From NCBI GenBank assembly GCA_964247055.1, contig OZ176055.1, forward strand, positions 3,534,001 through 3,598,000: DNA of 64,000 nt, in the 5' to 3' direction. Under the pieces are notes generated by a model that saw nothing but the letters and a program-made list of their open reading frames with translations, ran no database searches and was not told where the DNA came from. The translations under genes were made by a program, and so were the position numbers. This DNA is from Paragordius varius (taxonomy: Eukaryota; Nematomorpha). This document shows positions 49,140-61,610 of this stretch, piece by piece. Numbering within the stretch: the first letter of the stretch is position 1; every line of letters starts with the position of its first letter.

Positions 49140-49800
49140 CAATTTCATGCCAAAGCGTGTAGGCGCTCTGGTAGACAGACATCTGAAGACGAAGGGAAGA
49201 GTTATTGGATGATTATCCCACTACCAATATAAGCTTAACAATTGGCAGAAGCATTACATGTATTGCAAAAAACAATCCATCGATACGAGCTATGAAAAGA
49301 CTAATAAACTCGATAAATGGGTGCCAAATTTGAATAAACGTTAAATCGAAAATTGCAGTGACTTGTGAAATCCTACTTCATCGTCACGAAAAGATATTTT
49401 CGCATCGGGGACGGGTGATGTAATGGTTTTATTTTGTAAATCCAGAGCGGATAATCGTGTCTTTCACCTTAAATCGGTCCACCCACACCAATGCCAAATC
49501 GCTTCGGCAAGCAAACCGTGCATTGTGTTGAGGATCAGAGGGATATCGTATTATGATCTTAATGAAAGACCTTAAAATCGGTTCAATGAAAAAATCTTTA
49601 GCATCCGCCGAGCTCCTGCTGGCGCCATCTGTGAATTCAACTTAGCATCAACGGGGCACTAGCAGCACTTGAACGATTCGAAGGCGTAGAAATATGGCTA
49701 TATGAAAATTTTGAACAAAACACAATAATCAGTTTTTCTGGAACGGCATTCATATATTATTTGAGAGATGTGTGAAATGTGTAAAAGCCGATGTCCAATT
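49140..49800 (+). mobile_element. Dead mariner-type transposase
   Basis: Across frames the plus strand gives mariner blocks in order: CEILLHRHEK then FSHRGRVM and WFYFVNPER (family: LL.R....FL.RIVTGDEKW...N...R), THTNAKS, SKPCIVL, GISYYDL (family: VLLCIWWD..G..YYELL). Multiple stops and frame changes make it non-functional. The subfamily is not determined. The family blocks are short, so this call is moderate. Confidence 0.6.
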
Positions 49801-50739
49801 TGAATAAATTAATGATTGATTTTTTCTAAAAAATATATTTTTTTACAAAAATACCGTAAAAACTTTGATTAAAGCTGGTATAAGCACATTTCATTCTTTA
49901 ATAAGTGACTATTATTAAAGCATTAAAACAAAAGGCAAAAGTATATGCTTTCTAACATATATTTACATTGACTATAGAACCAATTTAAATACATTCACCA
50001 GTAATATTTCTCAATCCGAAAAAATAACTATCGCACAATATCGGCCTTTTTGCGGCGATATTAAAATGCTGTTGGATATAACCGGTTGCATACTGTGACG
50101 GCATATTTAATTCCAGTCCAACAATTTTAAAAATATTTCTAACACCTGATTCAAAAATTAATATAAATATTGGTATATAACTTTTTTTTAATATTAAAAA
50201 AAATATTTTAAAAAAATTAAACTTTCATCATTATCTAACATGATATACATTTCCAATTGTTAAGAGTATAGCTTAATCAACTCCCTCTATCACTGACTTA
50301 TTTTTCTAGTACGGTTCAAAAAACTTATACAAAAACGCTAACTACTTTTAATTTAAACAACATGCTAGCTAGGCCTTACAAGAAAAGATAAAATTAAATA
50401 ACAAAAGGTAAAATGCATTTATCCAATTTTTATTGGACAAATCAATGGGCATATATTTACACCATGAACTCTTACAAATATCTTATATTTGTTATTTAAA
50501 GTCATTTGAAAAAAATGGAAATTGATTAACATAACATATTGGGATCGCTATACGCATAAAAATTTAATTAACTACTTTGAGTGTACTTAATGGTTTATAA
50601 ATGTTTAAGTAAGAATGCTATTGGCAATATAATGTGTGTTTCAATTTTTTCAGCTCTCATAACTAATTATATTAAATAATGATTGTAAAATATTAAATAA
50701 AAATGCATTTATTTTTATTATGTATTTATATTTCCAATA
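49801..50739. other. Downstream region of DRGX
   Basis: AT-rich spacer and expected 3' UTR of the minus-strand homeobox gene. No element recognised. Confidence 0.4.
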
Positions 50740-53700
50740 TCATTCATCACGTTGGACATAATTTAATTTTTTGGGCATCGATTTATTAACAACCGCTCTA
50801 GCTAAAGGACTTTGTCCTGTTGATGAATTAGTTTTATGAAAGTCATCCATACCACTACAGTCTGAATATGTAGGGTCTAAAACATAATCAAAATTATTTG
50901 AGTGATTTTGGTTATCAAAATTTTGGTGGTGCTGTTGTTGGCTTAAATGATAAGTTTTATAGGCTGAGAACATGGATTGTTGTATGAAATTGGTTAGGAT
51001 CCAATTATGAGTATTTGGATATTTGTTAGCTAACAAAGGAAACCAAGAATTCAAAAATAGTGTCGCGGAATTCGAAGCAGTACCACTGGAAGAAATGTTT
51101 GTTGAAGTACCGACCGAAATCGGAAATTTATTGGGCTTTATTTCACTCTGACCTAAAACATTATTTTTTGGGAATATAGAATTATTGTTATCTTTATTCA
51201 AGGGGGATAAGCGCCGTTGTTCGTAGGTTGTATTAAAGTTGTTAGTATCTAATATGTTTTGAACAGCATATTTCTTATGATAATTACCATTAGTTTTATC
51301 ATGATTATCGATAGTTTTCTCACTATTAAAATTGTGACATGCTTTGTCCTTTTGTATCTCGGTTCGGACTGGGTGATTGGCTGAAGTTAAAATAATGTTA
51401 TCTTTTTTATAAGTGTCAAGATTCGGGAATATTTTATGACAATTGCTTCCCTGTAAAATGTCATGGTTATTTGTATCAGAATCGGAATTTTGATACTTTT
51501 TTCCGTTAGAATAGATATTAACCCCAGTATCCATATTTAAGCTAACTGGTGGTGTACTACATTGCCTTTGAAAAAGATGTAAAGGGCTAGGATCATCTAA
51601 TCTTTCGATATTGTTTTCAACCTCTTTGTTTTTCTCCGGGTTATTTTTATTTTTCTCAGTTTTTCTCCACTTGGCTCGCCTGTTTTGAAACCATACCTAA
51701 ACCATTTTATTGAATAAAGAAAATAAAGTCATTAACAGATATTAAAATTATATTTACTTGCAAAAGCAACTTAATTTTGATTTATATTACATTAACATAA
51801 ACAACATTGTAGAAATTTTTCTTTTTAATTAAAAGTTTTAACGTTTTACCTGAACCCTAGCTTCAGTTAAATTGATTCTCATGGCCAAATCTTCTCGTGT
51901 AAATACATCAGGGTAATGAGTTACGGCAAAAACACTTTCCAATTCTTCAATCTATAAGTTATAATAGTTGCGTATAAATGGTTATATATTAAAATGAATT
52001 ATATGATAGCAAGTAGTTTCTAATCAGTATAAAATTTAGAGATTTTTATTCTATGCTTGTCTTGATAAAATAGCCAGATTTAAGGTACAATTTGGTAAGT
52101 ATAATGAAGCAAACACCTACTTTTAGTTTTCAGTTTGACAATCGATCTGAAAATCAAAAGGGGACTTTTGTAAATCACTAATGATAGCACTTAATTCAAT
52201 CTTAATAATTATCAGTTGACTTATTACTCCCCCCTTTTTTCGGAGAAAAACAAATTTTGAAAACTCCCTCAATAAATTTTAACAACATTATAAAATATAA
52301 AATTTTATATTTTCTGTCCGTAGTTCTAAGATTTAATACCTTTTTATATTAATTGAAAATTTGCATAAACGACAGAATTACACGGAGTTAAAAATGCATC
52401 GGCTTCTTAAAAGTTTTACAATTTCATTTCAAAGGGAAAAAGATTTAAACACCCTACTTTTTAGAGGGGGCAATATGAAATTTGGTGACACATATTCTGA
52501 AAAATACATTTAATTGAAAATCATAAAAAGTTAAAATGCTCTAACATGTATAATCGTTTTGTCGACACAAACGAAATGTTTTTTTCTAATTGACTGAACA
52601 TAATAGAAATTCCAAATATATTAATTGTTAATTCTTCTGTTTTATTTGTTTCTTATCTTTATATATACTTTTAATTATGCTTGCAACTTATTTAAAATTT
52701 TAATAGACTCAAAAATTTATACTATTTACACTTCAAATTGACCCTCGAACAATTTAAATTAACCCTTGAACAATTCAAATTAACCTTAAAAATAATTTTG
52801 TGTATTCGAACTAATATAACTCATTTAATATTAAATATATCTTTATGGCATAGTTTATTATTTTTTCAGTATTATTTTAATTTAAAACAAAATTTTATTT
52901 TTTAAAAATATTTAAAAATATAGGTAATTTTTAAACTTAAATACATATAATTTATTTGGGGGTAAATTTGAATTGTTCGAGGGTGATTGTTTAAGGGTGA
53001 ATTTGATTCGTAAATGGTATATAATCTATTTCATGAGGGCCCATGTTGTATACAGTAGCGTATGGTAACAAACAACAAATGGTAGAAATTAATCAGTTTT
53101 TTTCCTAGTAACATTGATTTAGTTTATTTGATCATGGACAATCTTTTCTTAATACAATACGCTACTGTAAGTTGTATTCTATTTTTTACATGAAAAATGT
53201 CAATAATCATGATTGCCATTTTCGTCACATACTATGCACGGCACGACATTACTAAAAAAAATTTACAAAAATTCATTGAAAAAAGGTGTGGTTCAATGCT
53301 GGCCCTCACCAATAAAAGGTAAAGGGCTGCAAATAATATTTATCTTGTATCAAGGACCGTGTGAACCATAAAATACCGATAAAAATTTCATGGTTACTCC
53401 ACACATTTTCAGATATTTGTGCTCACAATCAGTATAAAAACAAAATCCATAAAAGCTTAATACCATTCATATATGTACCTGATATAAACTAAAAGTTGTT
53501 CGATTCCTTCTCTGTTTCCTGCGGGCAAAACTTTCATCATTAACGCCTGTTGGTATGGGTCTACTACAGACCCCAGAACTATTCAATGAATTACTAAGAT
53601 GGCTTAGGTTATGAAGAGTTTGGTTTTGATTGTTGCTATTCAATGGAATACTATAGAAATTATTATTTGCAGGGGCCGAACCACCCATAAAAAAATTTGT

Positions 53701-53742
53701 CGGATTCATGAAATTATTTGAGTATGGTTGACTGGAAGACAT
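50740..53742 (-). CDS. DRGX: DRGX-like paired-class homeodomain transcription factor
   Basis: Three exons fit in phase (5' to 3'): 53742-53479, 51951-51850, 51696-50740, giving 440 aa. The ATG of MSSSQPY is chosen. The homeodomain (about residues 77-136) reads [61 protein letters not shown]. With the preceding FARRK it is closest to DRGX (Prrxl1), with Gln at homeodomain position 50. The introns after TTFSLYQ and after EARVQ are at positions known in DRGX and other paired-class genes. No paired domain is present. The rest is Asn/Ser-rich and I see no octapeptide or OAR motif. In other animals DRGX specifies sensory neurons, and its role here is unknown. Other Prd-class genes (UNCX, ARX, OTP) fit less well. 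Confidence 0.85.
52718..53033. mobile_element. MITE family E, copy 4
   Basis: Left TATACTATTTACACTTCAAA with CTCGAACAATTTAAATTAAC repeats, right GGTAAATTTGAATTGTTCGA and GTAAATGGTATATA. Lies in DRGX intron 1. Confidence 0.75.
53053..53168. mobile_element. MITE family F, copy 2
   Basis: 116 bp, TA-flanked, ends CAGTAGCGTATGG and ATACGCTACTG. Lies in DRGX intron 1, 20 bp from the family E copy. Confidence 0.8.
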
Positions 53743-56587
53743 GATTTTAAAAAAATACAATATTGTAATGATATTTATGGATAAAATAGAGATGTTTTGA
53801 TTACGGATATATTCTTAATACAAGAAAAACTAATAATAATTTAATCGATAATTAAAATTATCCAAAGTTGAATTGATAATAAGTATCTAAAAATTCGTCA
53901 TTAAAATAAATATTTAAGTATGGAAATATTCAAAGAACAAATTTGTAAAGATAAAAATATGTAGAATAATGAAGTGCGACTACTTTAGGATGGAATAAGA
54001 ATTTATTATTAATTTATCAAAATATACGGTATAAATAATTAGGAATATCCAGTATTTAGCAGAGAGTAGGCAGTTTTTAAAATAAATGTTTTGAAAAAAT
54101 ACAAAGGAGTAATGGGACATGTTAGTTTAAATATATTGAATTATTATTTCTGTTTTGTGCGCACATATTTAGACATTAGTATATGGTTTTCCTATTTTAA
54201 GTATAATTATATTTGCAGATATTAATTAATATTAATCCAGTTCAAAATATTTAACAATCCACCCCTTTATTATTACCCACTTTTTTCTATATTATGAGTG
54301 ACGGTATATTAATTAAAAATTGGAAAATATATGCAAATTGGGATTTTCGGTGTTATACGGGGTCGCAGCCCAATTCAATCATCCACTAAAATTGCAAGCA
54401 ATAACTACATATGCGAACATTTTTAATAAATTATTTAAATTTAATAAGAAATTCTCACAATTTTTATGTGTAATTTAGACGCATATTACAAAATACACTA
54501 AAAACACCAAAGTTCAATTTTATTTGTTATAACCAAATCTCTATTACGTATTATATTTCAATTTGTTAAAGTGACAAAATTATTTAATTTTTATTTCTTT
54601 GGTGTACCTATTTATCAAGCTTATATTTTCGATAGAAAATCGAGATTTCGAAGCCAGCTGTTTGGAAACCGGTGAGGCATGTTTTCCGATCATATCATTG
54701 TCTATTAGATGTCTTAAATTTTTCAAATATAATTTTATTACTTTTAAATTTTTTTTGCATTAAACCCTAAGTGTTATGGGCAGGAGTCAAAGTTCCATAA
54801 TGTTCTGTGTTTTTAGTAATTCTATCCAGTTTTTTTATGTATTTATTTTATAAATACGGTCTCAATTTGTAACTTTGTTTATTATTTTAGGCATCTATGT
54901 AAATGTTTCCGTCAAAATTTTTTATACCTAATTAAAACCTTTTATACCCACTAAAAATCCCAGATTTGCAGTTTGTAATTATGCTGGACTGATAAAACAA
55001 AATCAGAAATTGAGCCGATTGAAAGCCTCATGCCTCTAGAACCGTGGAGCGTCGGCGCGCCAATAAAGCCTAAACTTACGGGCCCTATATTTGGTTGGAC
55101 CAATTGTCTAAGAATATTTTCCAATCTTCGATATTACCAGCATTGGGATACGGTGAAAACGTTTCGCCGACCAGAAAATGGATAATCGAATCATATCAAA
55201 ACTACTCAACACTTAATTCATCAAAAATATAGTAAATAATAATATAATAATATTTAAGTAGCGCATAATTTTTTCAAGTATAAACTTAAAAGCTACCTCC
55301 ATAAAACCTAATTCGTGTTTTTTAAATGATACAGGGCTCCGGTCGATGATGAATAACTATATTTTGATGTATTTACATTGGATATGATCACTATTCTGTA
55401 ATTTTCAGATTGTCAAATAAGGTTAATTTGAGTTTCTTTCGTCTCAATAAAATTAATATATAGTAAATATAAATATTTTTTAATTATAAATTTAACAGTG
55501 ACAGAGGAAAAAATGGCTCGAAGAATACTAAATTCGCTTAAGCAAACAAAATCAAGAAAACAAATCTTTTTTTCTTTAATTACAATTAAATAAATATAAC
55601 AATGTTGCAACATATTTTTATATTTGTTGTAACATTTAAATATATTAAGATAGGGCATATATGTAAATGTAGATGCAATTTATTATTTTATATTTATTAG
55701 GGAATCTAAGGTTTGATCAGGCCACCTACGGTTCAAACTAATATATTATTTTAATCCTAAACCGCTGAACGATATAGAGCCACCGACGACACCCCGCAAT
55801 CAACAGGTTAATTAACAACAGTGCATAAAGCACTTGGCTAAAATAGTAGTGATTTATACAAAATAAGTATTAACACTTATTTATATGCTAAAAAATTTAA
55901 TTATAATATTTGTTTACAAAAAATGAATCACTAACAAGAATTAATATAGAATGGTATTTAGTTTATTATGGTTAAGGCGAATCTAAAAAACATAAATTTT
56001 AACGCCAAATTAAAAAATGCTAAAACATGAGAAGTCAAAATTAAACAAAAACTAATGATAAACGTCCATCGACGCATTTGAATTTTGGTCTTAACCAATA
56101 TTACTGCTTCTAAATTAGAAGTAATTATCTGGAAATTTATCCTGCAGAATTCAATAGCTTTTAAATATATATCATTCGGTTAAAAATTAAAGAATATCTG
56201 CATTTGCCCAAACTTTAAACAAAATATATAATAAAGATCCTTAAACGATTGTGGTATTTCCTAATTTTGGATTAAACCTTGAATAAAAATATGTCTCCAT
56301 GGGACTTAATAATAAAATTCACGATTGATTTATAAAAATCATGATGGTTTAATTAAAAAATGACTAGTGTTTATCTATATAAGACTAATAATGGGACCAA
56401 ATATGAGTTTGAAACATGCTTTTGTGCTACCAGTTCATTAAAATAACGCTATCCAAATAATTAATTTACTATCGTAAATATTTGTGGAAAATTTTTTTGG
56501 ATCCTTGTTAAATCGATTTGAATCATCTGTTAGATTTAGACACAGTCGATGTGTGAGATAACGAGCATTAAAAAATACATTTTACCT
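53743..56587. other. Gene-free region upstream of DRGX
   Basis: AT-rich, expected to contain the DRGX promoter. It includes a GC-richer patch around 54979-55185 with a short open frame (see findings). Otherwise no gene or element is recognised. Confidence 0.4.
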
Positions 56588-57471
56588 AATGTGACCAGAT
56601 AGGCTGTTTTTCGCAGTACAGTACTGGATTTTCAGGAAAAAACTGCGCCTGTACTGCGCTTACTTTTGAACTGCTTTTTGTAATTAAAAAAAATTTAATT
56701 TTTAATATATATTAATTACCTTTTATTTAAAAAAAATTATTTTATTTATTTCTTAATTTTTTCCTAAACTTTAATTTTTATTAGTTTTTTCATATTTTTG
56801 CCTAAACCAATTTTAGATATTTTTTGAAGCGCACTTTAACCTATTTTGAAGCATGATGGAAACATTATAACGCTTTAAGATATAATAAAACCCTCATTTA
56901 AATAATTCGATGATGTTGAACATTCAAAATTTAATTTAAAGGTTTGCTTGCTTGCATTTTGGTGAATTTTTGAGAAAAACACAGTTTTCAATTGATATAA
57001 CTTTGAAAACTAACGAATATTTTAATCAAAATTCTGAGTGAGAAAAATGTTTAGTATTATCGATTTAACAGTATTACATCTAAACCGTTTCTATCGTTTC
57101 CATCATGTTCAAAATAGTATGAACGCTCAACAAATTTTGCTAGATATTAAATTTTGAAAGTTTACTTTAATCAAAAAATTTAAATATATTTAGTCGACAT
57201 CAATTAGCGTATATTTAATTATTGCAGATTGTCGGAGCGTTTATTTTAAGAGAACAGTCCTTTTTAAAAGAGCCAAAAATGGTACTTTCAGTGCTAACAT
57301 CTAAAAATTTAAACCAAAAGCACCATGATAATCCTGATACTTTTCTATCAGAATATATATATTTCATCTGGTTTTTTGTAGATGTTTAATATACCACACC
57401 GATGGTATAAAAACAGGCAAACTATGTTTTAATTTTGTACTGCGTCAAAGTTAAAAATATCTGGTCACATT
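56588..57471. mobile_element. Inverted-repeat element family H with 11-bp flanking repeat
   Basis: 884 bp, ends AATGTGACCAGAT and ATCTGGTCACATT. ACATTTTACCT is directly repeated immediately outside both ends. No transposase is visible inside. Confidence 0.75.
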
Positions 57472-57547
57472 ACATTTTACCTGATTTGTAATGTTAAATA
57501 CTCAAATTTTTTGAAGTGATATAAAAATTAAAAATTACCAGATTATC

Positions 57548-57550
57548 TAC

Positions 57551-57598
<48 letters not shown>
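57548..57598. repeat. (AT)n microsatellite
   Basis: Long AT array with one short interruption (TACAT), just downstream of element H. Confidence 0.9.
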
Positions 57599-57600
<2 letters not shown>

Positions 57601-57713
57601 AAATTAAAATAATTACGTTTAAATAATTATTTAGCTACGAGTAATTTTCGATAACATATTGTTTTTTTAAAACTTATATGAAGTAGTATTCTAAAGCATA
57701 TTTCTATATAATT

Positions 57714-58270
57714 TTAACACTTCGATTCAAATTGAGGTATCTAAATACCCCATAAATTTAAATTAATATTTTGACAAAACTACTCAAAGAAACGGTCCCA
57801 ATTTAAATTTATGCTTCTATCTTGATAAAAATAATAAAAATAAGCTAAAATATCTAAATAAAATTTCGTTTTGAAAAAAAGTTCCATGTCAAACTACTTG
57901 GACGCCATTTTTATTTTACAAAATTTTTGCAAAATATCGTGTTTATTTGAATTTAAAATAAAGGCTAATTTTTCATTTAAATCACATCTAACATTGATAG
58001 AAACAGAAAAAGTGGTTTATTTTATTTTAATTTAGCTATTGCACACATGTCATGTTGACTAAATTTTTACCTTAAAATTTTGCCTAAATAAAGTAATATT
58101 AAGTTGTTTTAAATGAAATTTTTTAAAAATTTCGGTTCATTAATGTTATAAAAGTGAAAAATTTTGCCATGGCTTCAATTCATTCCATATTTTTTGAATT
58201 ATTTGATTTTAAACAGGCTTGGGGTATCCAACTACCCCAATTTGAATTGAAGAACTGAAATGAATGTATG
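57714..58270. mobile_element. MITE family I, copy 2 (opposite orientation)
   Basis: Left CACTTCGATTCAAATTGAGG with ATACCCC, right GGGGTATCCAACTACCCCAA and TTTGAATTGAAGAACTGAAA. The interior matches the 14.8-kb copy in reverse complement (TTTGCAAAATATCGTGTTTA and CACACATGTCATGTTGACTA). Confidence 0.7.
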
Positions 58271-59873
58271 TTAATACTAAATTATAGAGAATTCTAAATT
58301 TAATAAAATGAAACAAGTTTTTTAAAAAAAATTATTGGACCTCATCCTCATTTTATAATATATATATGTCGTCAGAATGGAAAATTTACATATTTTAAAA
58401 TTTGAACAAAAAATTATACATTTCTTGATATTTAGAATATAATAAATTAAATTTAGGCACATCCTGAATAAAAATTAAAAATATTATGAAATTAAAAATT
58501 TTAATTATTTTTCTTATTTTTTTTAAATACGAAATTTTCCTAATTAGAAAATGGTTTGGCATCATTTGCTTATATTTATTCCTTTTTTATCTTTTTGATT
58601 TTTTTTTCTAAAAAAATAATTAATTAAATATTTTATGTGCAAAACAAGCTAAAGAGATGGACGAATGGGACGACGGTATTGACATTTTTTATAAATAAAT
58701 TAAAATTTAAATTAAAAATTTTAATTTTAAAATCTCGCATTTTAATTAAATTTTTAAATAAATAAAATAAATATTTTAATAGGAAGAAAGAGAGGCATAC
58801 TGTCAACTTACTAAATGCCAATACCATGAATGCTATTGTAATTTTCAGTTTAAAAATTTTAGCAAAATAATATGGCGATGCGTTTTAATTAATATCCATT
58901 TAATGTTTTAAATATTATATTAGTATATTGATTAGTTAGAAAGATTTTTAAATTTTCTGTGTTGCTTATTGAAAGACAGGGTCTGAATCTTTCGGTTTTT
59001 AACATTTTTTATGCCTAAAAAGAGTGATCCATTTTTATTAGCTTATAATTTCAAAAAAACTATCCAATATTAAATGACAAGTGTCTTAATCTATCACGGT
59101 ATATTAAGCCATATTGTAGAATCACTTTATATAATTTTACAAGCGTGTTCGGAATATTAGAATATATGTCGTTTCATCTAAAATAAATGTTGTTCATATA
59201 TAATAATGTTTAAAAAAAAGAGGCGTTCTTCAAGAACATGTCATGATTCGTTGTAGTCAAAATCATTGCAATTATCTATCGAAGTATGGATAAATAACAA
59301 AATTCAAAACTTAGGTTTTCCCAATTTGTAGTCTGAAATTTATGATATTTATCATTTTAATAATGTTTGAATTCAGAACTAAATTATAAGCTATGATTTC
59401 ATTTGCATTAGGATATTTGTGTAATAATTTTAATATCAAACAGAGTTTGGAAATGATAGTAATATTGGTATCACACAATATCCAAATGACAAAAAAATTT
59501 GGATTATACAATCGAATCTTTTTATGCTAGTATACAAGCCATTTAGCAAAAAAAACTAGAAAAATGAATTTAGCGGCAAAGAATTTGACATAATGAATGT
59601 TTACATTAAAAATATTTTTTGGGTTGCACTTTAAAGGCCTTAAAATCTAGAATTTTAAATTTGGCCCGATCATAGATATTTTTAAAATATTTATATATGC
59701 AATCGCTATGGATAGATAAATACCCTAAAAGTGAATAAAGTTTTAATTAGATTCACAACATATAGTTGTTGAATTTGACTAGTCGCATGATAGTATACTT
59801 TTGGAAAAGCACACCAATATTCCAATTAATCGCATTTTCATGTGTTATTTTGGTAAAACATGATGACTAAATT
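58271..59873. other. Gene-free AT-rich DNA
   Basis: No gene or well-formed element recognised. Open frames at 58633-58827 and 59311-59511 are AT-rich chance frames. Confidence 0.45.
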
Positions 59874-60153
59874 CAGGGCTGCCGAACACAAATGGCTTCG
59901 CGAGCCTTATTTACGGCTAAAAAAATCCGACGGACTGCATTTGATAGGAATTAATATTTTTTTTTGTTGGATTTTAAACATTCACGTAGCATATAATTAG
60001 TTTATTTCACCAATTTTTGCAAATTATTTGTCGAAATTTGTAATCAAATTTAATTAAGGAAAACAATTTTACGATTTTTTATACAATATTTTTGAAAATT
60101 ATTTGATTTCCTATTTAATTTTTCCGAATTGTGGCGCGGGATGGACACCCGCG
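59874..60153. mobile_element. hAT-type MITE family C, copy 5
   Basis: Left CAGGGCTGCCGAACACAAAT with GGCTTCGCGAGCC, right GGCGCGGGATGGACACCCGC. The ends are diverged, and a target duplication is not clear. Confidence 0.6.
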
Positions 60154-61088
60154 AATTAAAACATTATTGCACTTTCATATCTGCTCCTAAATTAGACCGG
60201 TATCATTATTATCTGAACATTTCTTAATTAGGCAATAGTAAAAAACGTATATTACCAAAAAAGTCTTGGAATGATTAATTATTTTTTTATATTATAATTT
60301 AATCAAAAAAACTTACCGATATATATAATATTAATAACATTATTATTGTTTACCGTTTTATTAAATTTGTGAAATAGTTTTGCCTATCTCTAATTTTATA
60401 ACTAATTAAAAAAATTTGTCTTCCAAATTCACCTGGGAAATTTCGTCAATTTTTTGTCATTTTTAATCCAATAATTTAATAATAATTCTGAAGGCTGTAA
60501 AAATAAATTGGTAATTATTATAAAAAGTACAAAGTTAAGAAAAAAAAATAATTACTATTTTTTCGTTTTCTATATTAAATAAAAATGGTCTGCAAAAGTT
60601 AGAAATTAATTCTTAATTTAACTGACATCTAAATTTTTGATAGAAAAACAACTAAATTTTTCCTTATGCCAAACATAAAATTTTATAAAAAGATATTAGA
60701 AATTATCCGCTAACAAAACTTCAATTATTATTAACTTTTTGTGGATATAAAAAATATTTTTTTTCATTCAAAAAATTTTGAATTCTTCCCAAACAACATT
60801 TTTAACAAAGATAAATAATCTTTAGCGTTTTTGGCGCCCGGTGCATAAATAAACTCCCTTTGACTCCTTAAAATTTATATATCCCAACCAATAGTCTTTA
60901 TTTTATATAATTTTAATTTAGCCCCTTATTGGACCTACGAAGGTTTTGATGATATTTTGTAACCTTTAGGTTGTTCATTGCTTTTTTAGAAGCAAAATTC
61001 GCTTGGCCATTCGAATTTTTTTTAAAACTATCTTATAAAATATTAGGGTTAAGCGGCAACTCCTATATGAAAAGGCATTTGAAAGTTG
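60154..61088. other. Gene-free AT-rich DNA
   Basis: Nothing recognised in this stretch. Confidence 0.4.
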
Positions 61089-61610
61089 GCATATACCATT
61101 TACACCTTAAATTCACCCCAAAAATAAATTATAAAATTGAAACTCTACGGACAAAACGTAAAAATATAAAGACAATTTTTTTTTGCAAAAAACCATACTT
61201 TATTAAACCTTTATTTATCCATAAAAATCACTTAATTACAATCGGATACATGATTGATTTTTTTAACAATATATATCTCTATTTTATACTTTGCAGTTTT
61301 AACAATGAGTTATATTTAAAAAAACAAGATTCACAAAGTTGGTTGTGTTTAAGAAAAAATATTTGTCTTTATATTTTTACGTTTTGTCCGTAAAATTATA
61401 ATTTTTGCTGTTAAAAATCAAAAAATTACCTATTTTTTTGATATTTTTAAAAAATCAATCTTTGCTAAAAATTAACAAAATATAGAAAAAAATAAAAAAC
61501 TATGCCATAACGAAATATTTTTATCAATAACTTAATTAACCCAAACATTTTAGGGTAAAATGAAGCGAGAGTGCCAAAAAGTTTAAGATTGAGGTGAAAA
61601 TGGTATATAT
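61089..61610. mobile_element. MITE family E, copy 5, interrupted by family A
   Basis: Left GCATATACCATTTACACCTT with AAATTCACCCC and right AGGGTAAAATGAAG with GTGAAAATGGTATATA. The interior is occupied by a complete family A element. Confidence 0.7.
61131..61410. mobile_element. MITE family A, copy nested in family E
   Basis: Arms TCTACGGACAAAACGTAAAA and TTTACGTTTTGTCCGTAAAA, about 280 bp like copy 1. Both outer ends are slightly eroded. Confidence 0.8.

Noticed and set aside
60971-61393. 140-codon plus-strand frame
   Set aside because: Most of it is nested MITE E/A sequence.
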